From positions 62,001 to 126,000 of the forward strand of contig JAODUO010000940.1 of assembly GCA_025642075.2 (NCBI GenBank): a stretch of 64,000 nt of DNA, read 5' to 3'. Both the position numbers and the translations under genes were made by a program. The notes beneath the pieces were generated by a model that saw only the letters and a program-made list of their open reading frames with translations, was not told the DNA's origin and ran no database searches. Position 1 is the first letter of the stretch, and every line of letters starts with the position of its first letter. Shown here piece by piece: positions 1 through 42,800 of the stretch. The DNA comes from Ridgeia piscesae. Taxonomy: Eukaryota > Annelida > Polychaeta > Sabellida > Siboglinidae.

Positions 1-126
1 CATCCATCAACGACTCACGCACTGTTCTACGTTTACGCAATTGCTTAACCCCTTGGTTTTGTCGCGCCACTGAGCTTGATTTTTGAGGATATTGGCGCAT
101 AAGAAGTTATTATTATTATTATTATT
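1..126 (+). repeat. 3' end of a non-LTR retrotransposon, copy 1, with (ATT)n tail
   Basis: The first ~115 bases recur almost identically at 470-585. Both copies end in GGCGCATAAGAAG followed by a run of ATT triplets, the kind of simple-repeat tail left at the 3' end of many non-LTR retrotransposons. Only one base difference (T/C in GATTTTTGAGG against GATTTTCGAGG) was noticed, so the two insertions or duplicates look young. The copy is cut by the window start. Confidence 0.6.
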
Positions 127-352
127 CGTCATCTCACTGGTGTTGTTGTTTCAGCTGTTGTTGAACACCTCATCATCTCACTAGTGTTGTTGTTTCTGCC
201 ATTATTGAGCTGATGTTGTTTCTGCCATTATTAAACATGATATTATCTGACTGGTGTTGTTGTTGCTAAATTTTATTAATCATGTTATTTTGTGACTGGA
301 GATATTGTTTCTATTGTTGAATACTTCATCTGCCTGGTGGTATTTATGGATG
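127..352. repeat. Diverged tandem GTTGTTG/CATCATCTCACTGGTG repeats
   Basis: A short segment beginning with CTCACTGGTGTTGTTGTT and ending near TTGAACACCTCATC is repeated about four times with substitutions and deletions between the two retrotransposon tails. No coding sequence is visible. Confidence 0.5.
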
Positions 353-451
353 TGGAATTCGCTTCCTGTCAGTGTCAAGTCGGAAGGTAATATAGTTTCC
401 TTCCGCCGACGTCTAAAAACATATCTCTTTAATGCTGCCTATCCTCCTTAG
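353..451 (+). pseudogene. C-terminal fragment of non-LTR reverse transcriptase ORF2
   Basis: One frame reads WNSLPVSVKSEGN then VSFRRRLKTYLF and a stop. The WNSLP...SFRRRLKTYLF pattern is typical of the extreme C-terminus of ORF2 in CR1/Jockey/RTE-like non-LTR retrotransposons. It is followed at once by the repeated 3' UTR (470-597), so this is a strongly 5'-truncated insertion on the + strand. No endonuclease or catalytic RT motif is present, so it cannot act by itself. The exact clade cannot be told from so short a stretch. Confidence 0.65.
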
Positions 452-469
452 CTTCCTAGAACCTTCGTC

Positions 470-597
470 CATCCATCAACGACTCACGCACTGTTCTACG
501 TTTACGCAATTGCTTAACCCCTTGGTTTTGTCGCGCCACTGAGCTTGATTTTCGAGGATATTGGCGCATAAGAAGTTATTATTATTATTATAACATG
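470..597 (+). repeat. 3' end of a non-LTR retrotransposon, copy 2
   Basis: Near-identical second copy of bases 1-115, here directly downstream of the ORF2 C-terminal remnant, which shows that this repeat is the 3' UTR and ATT-rich tail of the element. It ends in (ATT)n at about 584-591. Confidence 0.65.
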
Positions 598-1039
598 ATA
601 AAATTCATCACACATCCATCTATAACCCACGATGGTAATAAACATTTTAAGAACGATATACTACCCCCATAACAGCGTGAATTACTACTAGTTCAACTTA
701 TGAATACGATGGTTGCTGTGCGCCTATTATTAAAGCATTGTGTATTTACAGTTTGTAGGCCTACACAATGTTGTTTGCACCTTCAATTTTTTTGGTGTAG
801 AACTTAGCTTTCACTGACTGTATTTCTTGTTTGTATGATTCACGCTGGCCAGTGTAGATATCTCGATGAACTTGCAGCTTTGTCAATCTCCACTTCCATT
901 CCGCTTGCCTCAACTTTCGCTTAGCGTGTAACAGTTCAGTTGTGTGACACGGGGTGTTGGGCCGCACAGTAATTGGTCGTGTGATCAATGGAGCCATAGA
1001 TAATTTTGTGCGATTTTTATATATATTTTTTTTTATGTA
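598..1039. other. AT-rich non-coding stretch
   Basis: No exon, RNA gene or clear repeat end was recognised. A 78-codon antisense open frame at 761-997 has no recognisable motif and is probably chance. Confidence 0.4.
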
Positions 1040-1135
1040 GTTTGTGTATATGCACGTAAGATATGTGATGATAAGTTTGGCAGCTGTAAGAAGTCGTTTT
1101 CATGGTTAGGTCAGAAAGTAAAAAAGTAAAAAAAA
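1040..1135 (-). repeat. Dispersed MITE-like family, partial copy (family M)
   Basis: The stretch with GATATGTGATGATAAGTTTGG and GCTGTAAGAAGTCGTTTTC is the reverse complement of 37088-37140 and resembles 37905-37970 and 9495-9535. It is the terminal part of a family with several copies in this window, here called family M. Confidence 0.6.
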
Positions 1136-1173
1136 GATCAATGCGCATGGCCACAGGATGACGCTGCATCCCG

Positions 1174-1528
1174 GTGTGGTGGTCCCAGATTCGACCAGTC
1201 CAGGATTCGTCTAAACGCATATCGCGCATGCGCAATGATCGCTTTTATCCGTTCTGACGTAGTGGCAACGGCATACGTCATGCCCGGGCCGAGATTCGAC
1301 TAAATAACAGAACATGTTCGAGTGAGTGAAAATGATCACATAAGTTAATCCATTTTTATTTAAGATGTGCGTGATAACAATATTATTTCAATACTTGATG
1401 TATTACTAATGGAAACTACGTTAGTAACAAAGGCGAATCCTGGCCCGGTACGAATCTGGGACCGCTACCGTCGCGGTCCCAGATTCGTACGAATCCTGGA
1501 CTGGTCGAATCTGGGACCACCACACCGG
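1174..1528. repeat. 37 bp perfect inverted repeat with 280 bp spacer
   Basis: Bases 1174-1210 (starting GGTGTGGTGGTCCCAG) are the perfect reverse complement of about 1492-1528. The spacer contains CG-rich flanks, an open stretch without recognisable coding sequence, and a second hairpin at 1448-1490. The layout suggests a fold-back or MITE-type element, or an inverted duplication, rather than a gene. Confidence 0.75.
1448..1490. repeat. 18 bp perfect stem, 7 nt loop hairpin
   Basis: Arm GTACGAATCTGGGACCGC, loop TACCGTC, then the exact reverse complement. The arm shares CGAATCTGGGACC with the larger inverted repeat around it, so the hairpin probably arose from the same sequence by another inverted duplication. 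Confidence 0.8.
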
Positions 1529-1660
1529 CAAGACATCTCAACACCGTTCAGTATTCTAATCGAATTTGATACCACTGAATATTTATATTCGATTTGTATT
1601 CGAAATTTCAAGGATATTCAATTCGAATGAAATTCCAGATTCGTCCCATCCTTAACATGT
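1520..1660 (+). repeat. ATTCGAA-rich dispersed repeat, inverted copy at 36605-36765
   Basis: The segment starting GGCAAGACATCTCAACACC and ending GTCCCATCCTTAA matches, in reverse complement, bases 36605-36765, including the order of GTATTCTAATCGAAT and GAAATTTCAAGGATATTC. It is a dispersed non-coding repeat of unknown class. Confidence 0.65.
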
Positions 1661-2149
1661 GGTTAGACATTTTCCTTCTGTCATACACTCATTAAATATT
1701 TATATATAACGATAACTAATGTTGTTTCACATAACATACCCCAACATTAATAGTGAATAAATAACCTGCTCCCCCAAAATAATACAATGTCTCTGTCATC
1801 CTCTCGCATGGTTGCTGGCTTGTGACTGCTTCTCTAGGTCAAAGACGTGACTAGACAGAGGCGGGATGCTAAGGTTGCTAACTGAATCTGTGTGTCCAAT
1901 GTCGACACAGCTAGTTAGCTATAATCAGACATCATACCTTTCACTGTATTCAATGCAATTGATCTCAGTGCTGGTTCAATAAAACAAAAAAATTCAATAG
2001 ATCGATACCAGAATTTTTTTGATACTTACATTGTACAGTTCCCAGTAAAAACACATTATGCAACAGAAGCACACAATCTTTCCACCAGGGAAACATGCTT
2101 GACATTTTTTCATGAATGCATGCTAATAGTTACAGTTTGAAATTTGCAG
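1661..2149. other. Non-coding, nothing recognised
   Basis: AT-rich sequence without recognised exon, RNA gene or repeat boundary. Confidence 0.4.
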
Positions 2150-2245
2150 CTAGATAAATGAATATCGCTCGTATTTCCTGTGCCGCAAAATCGGTCCCGG
2201 ACTATCTTTTACTTTCTGACATAACTATGAAAATGACAACATACC
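2150..2245 (+). repeat. Family M fragment
   Basis: GAATATCGCTCGTATTTCC followed by TGCCGCAAAATCGGTCCCGG is a diverged reverse-complement match to 37978-38034. TTTCTGACATAACTATGAAA just after it matches the inverted terminus at 37950-37975. It is another copy of the family whose largest member carries the (CA)n tract. Confidence 0.55.
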
Positions 2246-3145
2246 GTATAGTCCCTAATAGATGTGCAGTGCACGAGTGGGAAGGCTTGGGTGTGCCACT
2301 GTACTTCTTTTTAAATCAACATTTTTACTGCGTAATGCTTTCGGTACAATCTGTGTTCTTCAAGTTGCTTTAATAATGTTTAATAAATGTAGTAATGTGA
2401 ACATAGAATGGATTTACTGCATGTAAAAGCTGCACTGACCATGTGCATCAGAAACGGCAAATCAGTGTTGACACACGTATATCGATGTCGATAACGATGT
2501 ACGTGGTCCTGACTAGAACTGTATAGAACCATGAGTCAATAACAGACGCAATTATTCAAATTGTCAACTGTCTGATTTATCGACAGTAGCAAAGCTTATT
2601 AATTGAAACACATATATTTGAATATGAATTTATATGACAATTACTCTGACTTATTCTTTTTGTCGAAGTTGGTTGATGCTAGTCGCTCTGCGTGCCCGTG
2701 GGCGATTCGTCTGGAATGGAGTTTTGAAACGGATGCCAATCTCAACTTTGTTTCTACTAAAATTCATTTGCACAATTTGTTATAATTGTGTGTATAATTG
2801 ATGCAATAAAATACGCAAGCGGCACCGTATTTACGCGAACAGTTGACGTTTAATCCAACATAAACAAATCTGCCATTTGTTTGATGCTCTGATAGTATCA
2901 TAAAATATAAAATAAAAACCCTCTTTGTGGTAAGCATTTACATTTACCATCCCACAATTGTTATTTACGAATAGCATTAATTTCGCCGCCATCTGTGCTA
3001 ATAATTGTAGCGTCTATTCTGTTGCATTTTTGCGTCACTCAAATACATCTTTATTGATTGTTTCACATCTAAAAAGGGGGTAGGTGTCTATTAGGTAGGT
3101 ATGTTATATACATATAAATACACTAGGTCACATAATAAAACGACT
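2246..3145. other. Non-coding, nothing recognised
   Basis: AT-rich. The open frames at 2158-2373 and 2603-2785 have no recognisable motif and are treated as chance. Confidence 0.4.
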
Positions 3146-3330
3146 AATGTTACTAAAACAATAAAATTCATGCAAAACTTGCCGGCAGCATGGTATTATC
3201 GGCGGTGGTTACACGTAGCTCTGTGATTACCATAATATCAGTATTGTGTTGAGTGGTCTTTTGTTGGCAGTGTTGGGTTAAAGTTAGGTTTTAGGGTTAG
3301 TTGGGGTAAGAAGTTTTCGTGGTTAGATCA
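3146..3330 (+). repeat. Family M copy with telomere-like TTAGGG variants
   Basis: AAAATTCATGCAAAACTTGCC, CGGCGGTGGTTAC and CAGTATTGTGTTGAG match 9615-9730 (+) and the reverse complement of 37735-37840. The tail reads GGTTTTAGGGTTAGTTGGGG, with a counterpart CCCTAACCTTAACC at 37729-37742. The telomere-like tract therefore belongs to the repeat family and is not a telomere. Confidence 0.65.
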
Positions 3331-5236
3331 TGAATGTTAACAATGCTATTACAAAGTACTGATCGTGATGTTATTACAGAGAGAAGAATTGACACAGTTT
3401 AAATCGTCAATCATTTAAAACAAAATAGAAACTATGGTATGTTATATATGCTATGGTATGTCTTAAACAAATGTTTCTACAGTACAAACAAATTGACTGC
3501 ACCTTTCAAATACACACAAGAAAATATACATAACATAAAATTACAGGACTTTATTTAAAATTTAAAATGGATGTAAATTATTTCTCGCTTCATTTTAAAA
3601 TGTGATATACCATTAGAAAGCAGATATAACAAACTATTGATTATTTTGACAAATTTGTTGTTTCATAGGATTAACTACATGCAGGGCTTTATGCAGGATA
3701 ACAATTTTGCCATTCACACATTTTATGATGGACACATGGATGTCAACTGTTAAGCCAGTTTACAAACTTGAAATGTGTTTTTTGGTGACCTGAAATGGAC
3801 TACAAACACACGTTATACCATTTACACTCATTTCTAAGGCTTAACTGACTTTTACCTGTCCAGCCATATTTCTACCTACACAAAACAGGGTTTATCCGTC
3901 CAAATGACAGGTCTCGGCATGCATAAAGCTATGCCAATACAGTGTATGGAAAAACGTTTCCCAAATATCTACTGACTTGTCTTTACTGTTCACCAGACAA
4001 TCATACATGTTAAGTTTTGGAAATGCCAATGTGGGAGATTTATACGTAAATCGGAGGGTCTCGGGGGGGAAAACGGTATTTTATACGTAAATCGGAGGCT
4101 CTTGGAAAATGGGGCTATTATATGTAAATTAGGTTTTTAACCATAAATGCAAAGAATATAATACAAAAAGAAATAAATTCCACTGATTAAGATATTGACA
4201 TAGATATTGTTATATGAATTAACTTACTCTGGAGCAAAACCATTCTTGGAGCCATGAACAATATTCAATATTAACATATATGTTTTATTATCACTATATA
4301 ATACCACAAATATAATAAATTACCTGGTACTCTCATATAAAAAAATGATGTGTTGCTGTTTGGCCCGCGTGAATTAAAAAGAAGGCTTAGCCTTGGTGAT
4401 AGAACAATAAATATTATAATGTTCAGTAATTTACTTCTTGTGTTCTAGGTATAGGCCTAACATTGGCATATTTGTTAGGCTTCTGATATGTATCATAGGT
4501 TGCAATGAATCCTTTGCATGAAAAGCAGCAGCATCTACATGATATATTGTTACACAATTAACATAATCTTTACATGTAAAACTTGAATATGGAATTCATT
4601 TTCATGAGCTGGACTGAGCCATGGTGACACAGGCCCGACTGGAGATATTTAAATAAGCATGTTTTCGTCTGTTATGGATGTTTTTCATTTACATGTCAAA
4701 TGTACTCAAATAATAAAGTGCTTAGCAAAGGTGCATACATTTACAAACATGCACATGTAATGTAGATGTATGGATGGACATTATTTGTATAGATGTAAAC
4801 GGATTGCAGTTTATTCTACAAGACTGGAACGTACACAGTGGGCGATAATATGGTATCGAAGCGGCTCGCAACGTTTCTATAAAGCTGATAAACAATGTCA
4901 GCGACAGGCAAAGTGTAGGTCTTGTACTTAGGTATTTATTAGACTGTTTTTAATGTTCAGTCATCACAGTAAGACGTGATTTAAATAATTCCAATTCAAG
5001 TCATTGTTCAAATCGTTGTCCGCGCCTGGGAGCGCCCGGCGGTGTCTGTGAGCATTAGCTCAGTCTCAGACTCGATTGCGATTAGATAACTGGCATTGCT
5101 GTTCATTGTGAGGCGACTCTGAAAAACACTTGAGACAATGCCCAGCAAGAAATAAACCAGTTATCCGCACCCAGTAAGGTAAATTACGTACAATTTGTTT
5201 GTTTTTGGTGGACTGAAAACCGGAAAGAGCCGGATG
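3331..5236. other. AT-rich non-coding stretch
   Basis: No exon or RNA gene recognised. At about 4044-4140 a short unit with TATACGTAAATCGGAGG is repeated twice and a third, decayed copy reads TATATGTAAATTAGG. Confidence 0.4.
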
Positions 5237-5350
5237 CTCCCGCAATTTTTTTCACTTATGTTTCGATGAAATTGCGGGAGATTATTTATCCCGCGCGGGA
5301 GATTGGGAGATTTCCTGTAATTGCGGGAGTCTCCCGCTGAATGCGGGAGA
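5237..5350. repeat. Cluster of CTCCCGC/GCGGGAG palindromes
   Basis: CTCCCGCAATTT (5237-5248) pairs perfectly with AAATTGCGGGAG (5269-5280). TCCCGCGCGGGA (5289-5300) is a perfect 12 bp palindrome and GCGGGAGTCTCCCGC (5323-5337) is a palindrome around one base. The GCGGGAG core occurs five or more times in 115 bp. This is probably a degraded fold-back transposon end. No coding sequence. Confidence 0.7.
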
Positions 5351-5891
5351 CTTAACATGTATGGACAATTTCTCAGTGAGCAAGTTGTTTTATTTAAACA
5401 CCAATCTTACCAGAAAACAGAGGCATCAAGGTTGGATAATTTTTTTGTTATTTAGGTTTCTGGTAACTGGAATATTAAATAAAAAATGTCCCATGACATG
5501 TCGTCGGCTGCTGTGCCACATAGTGTGGAGTCGGAATTATGCACATTTGTGAAATATATTCTCAGTATTTTTATGGACAAACATGGCATCTGACAACATG
5601 TCAGGGCCTACCATGTCATCTGTCCACTTGTTTGCATCTTTATTATCACCAGACTGAGATAATATGTGGTGATATTCTTTAAAAAAATTGAATGCTCTTA
5701 AATTTCCAAAACAGTTTTCAGCATCTTATAACCAATGAATGGTGCCAGTTTGGTGATTTCCAGAACATGCTGATGTTATTCACTGTGTCCCCGCATTAGC
5801 GTTGATGTTGGAACATTGTAGATATTCAGTGGATTTACATTGTTAAAGATATCGACTGGATCAATGATTTAAAGGATTGACATTAGATTTG

Positions 5892-5953
<62 letters not shown>

Positions 5954-6617
5954 TATATTTACAAGAATCGGTATCAAACTTCTTCAGTATAGAGAGTATC
6001 AAACTAGCCCATTACTTATATAACAATCCGTGGGAATTCCAAACATGGAAGTTATACATAAATTAAAATGTTATGTCATGCTGAATATTATGTTTTGTCT
6101 TTGTTTTATATAAAAAATCAAAAAATTATCGCATGCCAGTTTAACACAATAAAACATCTGTAGATAATTATGTCGTTCCATTTGTTTACATTTATATTTC
6201 TCTGGATGTCATTAAAAATAATATTTTGGCTGGATATTTTTTAATGTAAAAAAACACATTTCCCAATTTTCAGTGACGCATATTTCAATGTGTGATTAAC
6301 CTAGCCCTCTGATATTTGGCATACATAAATAAGAAAATAATGTAATTCTGAAAACTCTATTGTTCAACAAATCCTTGCCCAAGCCTATATTGTAGTTAAA
6401 GTGTTTGCTTTTGCTACTGCATGGGCCAGTAATCATCAAGCATTTGATCCCACTGATGGTGAATGGAGTTAGCTCTTTCAATGGCACAAGTAGTATGCTA
6501 CTGAACATACAATCCTAAAGTAGACTCCTATTTTTGTATGGCAAACTGGTTGGTGCTGGGCATCTAGAAAGGCTGGCCTATGGATTTATGACACCTGTTG
6601 TTGTTGCTATGTTTTAG
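5351..6617. other. Intron or upstream flank of the importin-alpha gene, with (AT)n at 5895-5950
   Basis: About 55 bp of nearly pure AT lie at 5895-5950. The rest is AT-rich with no recognised element. The stretch ends with the splice acceptor ...GCTATGTTTTAG at 6617, so at least its 3' part is intron, and the preceding exon must lie further upstream. Confidence 0.6.
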
Positions 6618-39087
<32,470 letters not shown>

Positions 39088-39770
39088 TATTCATCTTGAT
39101 CAATTTACAACACAAATGGCATAGCACGTGCATCTAGTCCAAATGAACCGTCAAGTCACCTCTTGTAGCCACTGTATCAACATGTCTAATGTGCCAATGT
39201 TTGACGTAAAATCAACAGTGTGCAAATAATATATCCCATTTTAAATAGGTCTTTTTTTTTAAATAATGACAAGGAAAAAATTATTTTCAACATTCTATCC
39301 TCTTCTGGGCTTTGCCCTTGTTAACATTTCAGCATATTACAGGAACCTTTGTACTTTTTAACGTATAAAACCACATGTTCATTTTATTCATGCACGATGT
39401 TGGGCAAGCATTTAAGTTAGCATTTTTGACTGCCAAATTATATATCATGGTTCCAGATTGAGAACAGCTAATGTACTGTGCATGTAGTAAATGTTCCACG
39501 GTAACTATTCATATATTAACCCACATGTATGCAAGCACGCATTAAAAATACATATGCAATGTTAGCAAACTATAACTGTCACATAAAAACATGTTTACTG
39601 TTTATTTTATAGTGTGTGTGTTTTTCTGTCTGCTTCCAATGTAAATATATATACACTGTTTATTAAAAAGTCTGCCTGCTTTATAAGTCTCTTGTATTTT
39701 GTATGCAATTATTTAGTTTTTGGCATGACCTTGTGCACTGTAGCATCATGGAATTTCTTTCGCCCAAATG
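39088..39770 (+). other. 3' UTR / downstream flank of the importin gene
   Basis: AT-rich, no further exon. No AATAAA was seen. ATTAAA occurs at 39541 and 39662 and could serve as the poly(A) signal. The satellite begins directly after this stretch. Confidence 0.5.
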
Positions 39771-42700
39771 CCCAATTAACCACATGCCCAAGTAACCAAA
39801 GGCCCAAATGGCTAAATGCCCCTGTGGGCATTTAGCCATTTGGGCACAAATGAGTGCCAAAGTACCCAAATGCTCAAATAACCACATGGCCAAATACCCA
39901 TTTGCCAAAAAAACACATGCCCAAATGTCCCAATGAATGCCCAAATAACTACAAGCCAAAATGCCCAAATACCCTAATAACCACATGCCCAGTTAACCAA
40001 AGGCACAAATAACCACATGGCTAAATGGCCAAATACCCTATTAACCAAATGCCCAAATAATCAGAGGCTCAAATGACCTAATGCCCAAATAACCACATAC
40101 CCAAATGTCCAAATACCCATACGTCCAAATAACCACATGGCTAAATGCCCACATGGCCAAATATCCAAATGAATGCTCAAATGCACAAATAACCAATTGC
40201 CCAAAAAACACATGTCCCAATGAATGCCCAAATTGCCAAATAACCACATGGCTAAATGCCAAAATTTCCAAATGACCTAATAACCACATGCCCAATTAAC
40301 CAAAGGCACAAATAACCAAAGGCCCAAATGCCAAAGTTAACCAATGGCCCAAATGAATGCCCAAATAACCACATGCCCAATTGCCCAAAAAACACATGCC
40401 CAAATGTCCCAATGAATGCCAAAATGCCCAAATAACCACATGGCCAAATGCCCAAATTTCCAAATACCCATATTCCCAAATGCCCTAATAACCAAATGCC
40501 CAATTAACCAAAGGCACAAATGACCGAATGCCCAAATCGCCCAAATACCCAAATGCCTTGGCCAAATAACCAAATGCCCTATTAACCAAATGTCCAAATA
40601 ACCACATGCCCAAATGCCCAGTCGCCCAAATATCCAAAGGAATGCTCAAATGCCCAATTACCCTAATGCCCAAATAACCACATGCCTAAGTGCCCAAATA
40701 ACCACTTGCCCAAAGGCCCAAATGGCCAAATGAATGCTCTAATGCCCAAATACCCAGATGCCCAAATAACCACATGCCCATATGCACAAATGGCTAAATG
40801 GCCAAATGAACATACGCCCAAATGAACAAATGCCAAATGACCAAAGGCACAAATAACCACACGCCTAAATGCCCAAATAACCAATGCCCAAATGCCCAAA
40901 TAACCACATGGCCAAATGAATACTCAAATGCCCAAATAACCACATGCCCATATACACAAATGGGCAATTAGCCAAACGCTCAAATGCACCAATGCCAAAT
41001 AACCACATGCCCAAATGCCCTATTAACCAAAAGCCCAAATAACCACATGCCCAAATAATCAAATGCCCAGAGGCCCAAATGGCTAAATGCCCACATGTCC
41101 AAATGAATGCTCAAATGACAAAATGACCAAATACCCTAATGCACAAATGGAAAAATGCCCAAATAACCACATGCCCGAAGGCCCAAATGGTCAAACGGCC
41201 AAATGTCTAAGTGTCCAAATGCCCAAATAACCAAATGTCCCAATGAATGCCCAAATAACCACAAGCCCAAAATTGCCAAATGCCCTAATAACTACATACC
41301 CAAATGCCCAGTTAACGAAAGGCACAAATGCCTAAATGCCCAAATAACCACATGCCCAAATAACCAAAGGCCCAAATGGCCAAATCGCAAAATGCCTAAA
41401 TGAATGCTCAAATGCCCTGATGCCAAGTACCCAAATGCCGAAATGCCCAAATAACCACATGCCCAAATAACCAAATGCCCTATTAACTAAATGCCCTAAT
41501 AACCACATGCCCAAATAATCAAATGCCCAGAGGCCCAAATGGCTAAATGCCCATATGGCCAAATGTCCAAATGAATGCTCAAATGACCAAATACCCTAAT
41601 GCCCAAATGAATGCCCAAATAACTACAGGCCCAAATGTCTAAGTATCCAAATACCCACACGTCCAAATTTCCAAATACCCATATTCCCAAATGCCCAATT
41701 AACCAAAGGCACAAATGCCCGAATGCCCAAATAACCAAAGGCCCAAATGGCTAAATGGCCAAATCGCCCAATTCCCAAATGTCCAAATGCCCAAATAACC
41801 ACATGCCCAAATGCCCTATCAACCAAAGGCCCAAATGTCCAAATAACCACATGCCCAAATAACCAAATGCCCAGTCGCCAAAATGGCCAAATGTCCAAAT
41901 GAATGCCCAATTACCCTAATGCCCAAATAACCACATGCCCAAATGACCAAATAACCACATGCGCAAATAACCAAATACCCAAATTTCCAAATACCCATAT
42001 TCCCAAATGCCCTAATAACCACAGGCGCAAATAATCAAATGCCCAGAGGCCCAAATGTATAAATGCCAACATGGCCAAATGTCCAAATGAATGCTCAAAT
42101 GACCAAATACCCTAATACCCAAATGGAAAAATGCCCAAATGAATGCCCAAATAACCACATGCCCAAAGGCCCAAATGTCTAAGTGTCCAAATGCCCAAAT
42201 AAACACATGCCCAAATGCCAAAGTAACCAAAGGCCCAAATGGCTAAATGCCCACATGGCCAAATGTCCAAATGAATGCTCAAATGCCCAATTGCCCAAAA
42301 AACACATGCCCAAATAACCATGACCAAATACCCATATTCCCAAATGCCCTAATAACCACATGCCCAAATGCGCAATTAACCAACGGCACAAATGCCCGAA
42401 TTCTCAAATAACCGCATGCCCAAATAGCTAAATGCCCACATGGTCAAATGTCCAAATGAATGCTCAAATGCCCAATTACCCTAGTGCCCAAATAACCACA
42501 TGCCCAAATGCCCGAATGCCGAAATAACCAAATTACCAAATAACCACATGCGCAAATAACCAAATGGCTAAATGCCCACATGTCCAAATATCAAAATGCC
42601 CAAATAACCACATACCCAAATGCTCAAATGGCCAAATGAATGCTCAAATGCCCAAATACCCAGATGACCAAGTGTCCAAACGTCCAAGCAACCACATGCC

Positions 42701-42800
42701 CAAAAGGTCAAATGCCCAATTGCCCCAAAAACACGCCCAAATGTCCCAATGAATGCCCAAATAACCACAAGTCCAAAATTGCCAAATAACCATATGGCCA
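39771..42800 (-). repeat. Satellite block 1, GCCCAAAT orientation
   Basis: Units read GCCCAAAT on the + strand. An inner repeat with CCAGAGGCCCAAATG, CCAAATGAATGCTCAAATGA and CAAATACCCTAAT recurs at about 41067, 41529 and 42033, giving a sub-period of roughly 0.46-0.5 kb. Only a 20-base hairpin arm at 39826-39845 is inverted. Confidence 0.9.
39802..39845. repeat. 20 bp perfect hairpin at the start of the satellite
   Basis: Arm 39802-39821 (GCCCAAATGGCTAAATGCCC), loop CTGT, then the exact reverse complement at 39826-39845. It is a miniature of the orientation switches found throughout the array. Confidence 0.9.

Noticed and set aside
3281..3310. Telomere-like TTAGGG variants, also at 37657-37742
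   Set aside because: They are degenerate, short and located at the same position within family M copies, so they are part of a dispersed repeat and no telomere.
5052..5090. tRNA A-box-like TAGCTCAGTCTCAG
   Set aside because: No proper B box (GGTTCGAnTCC) follows at the right distance and no cloverleaf can be drawn; chance or a very decayed SINE.
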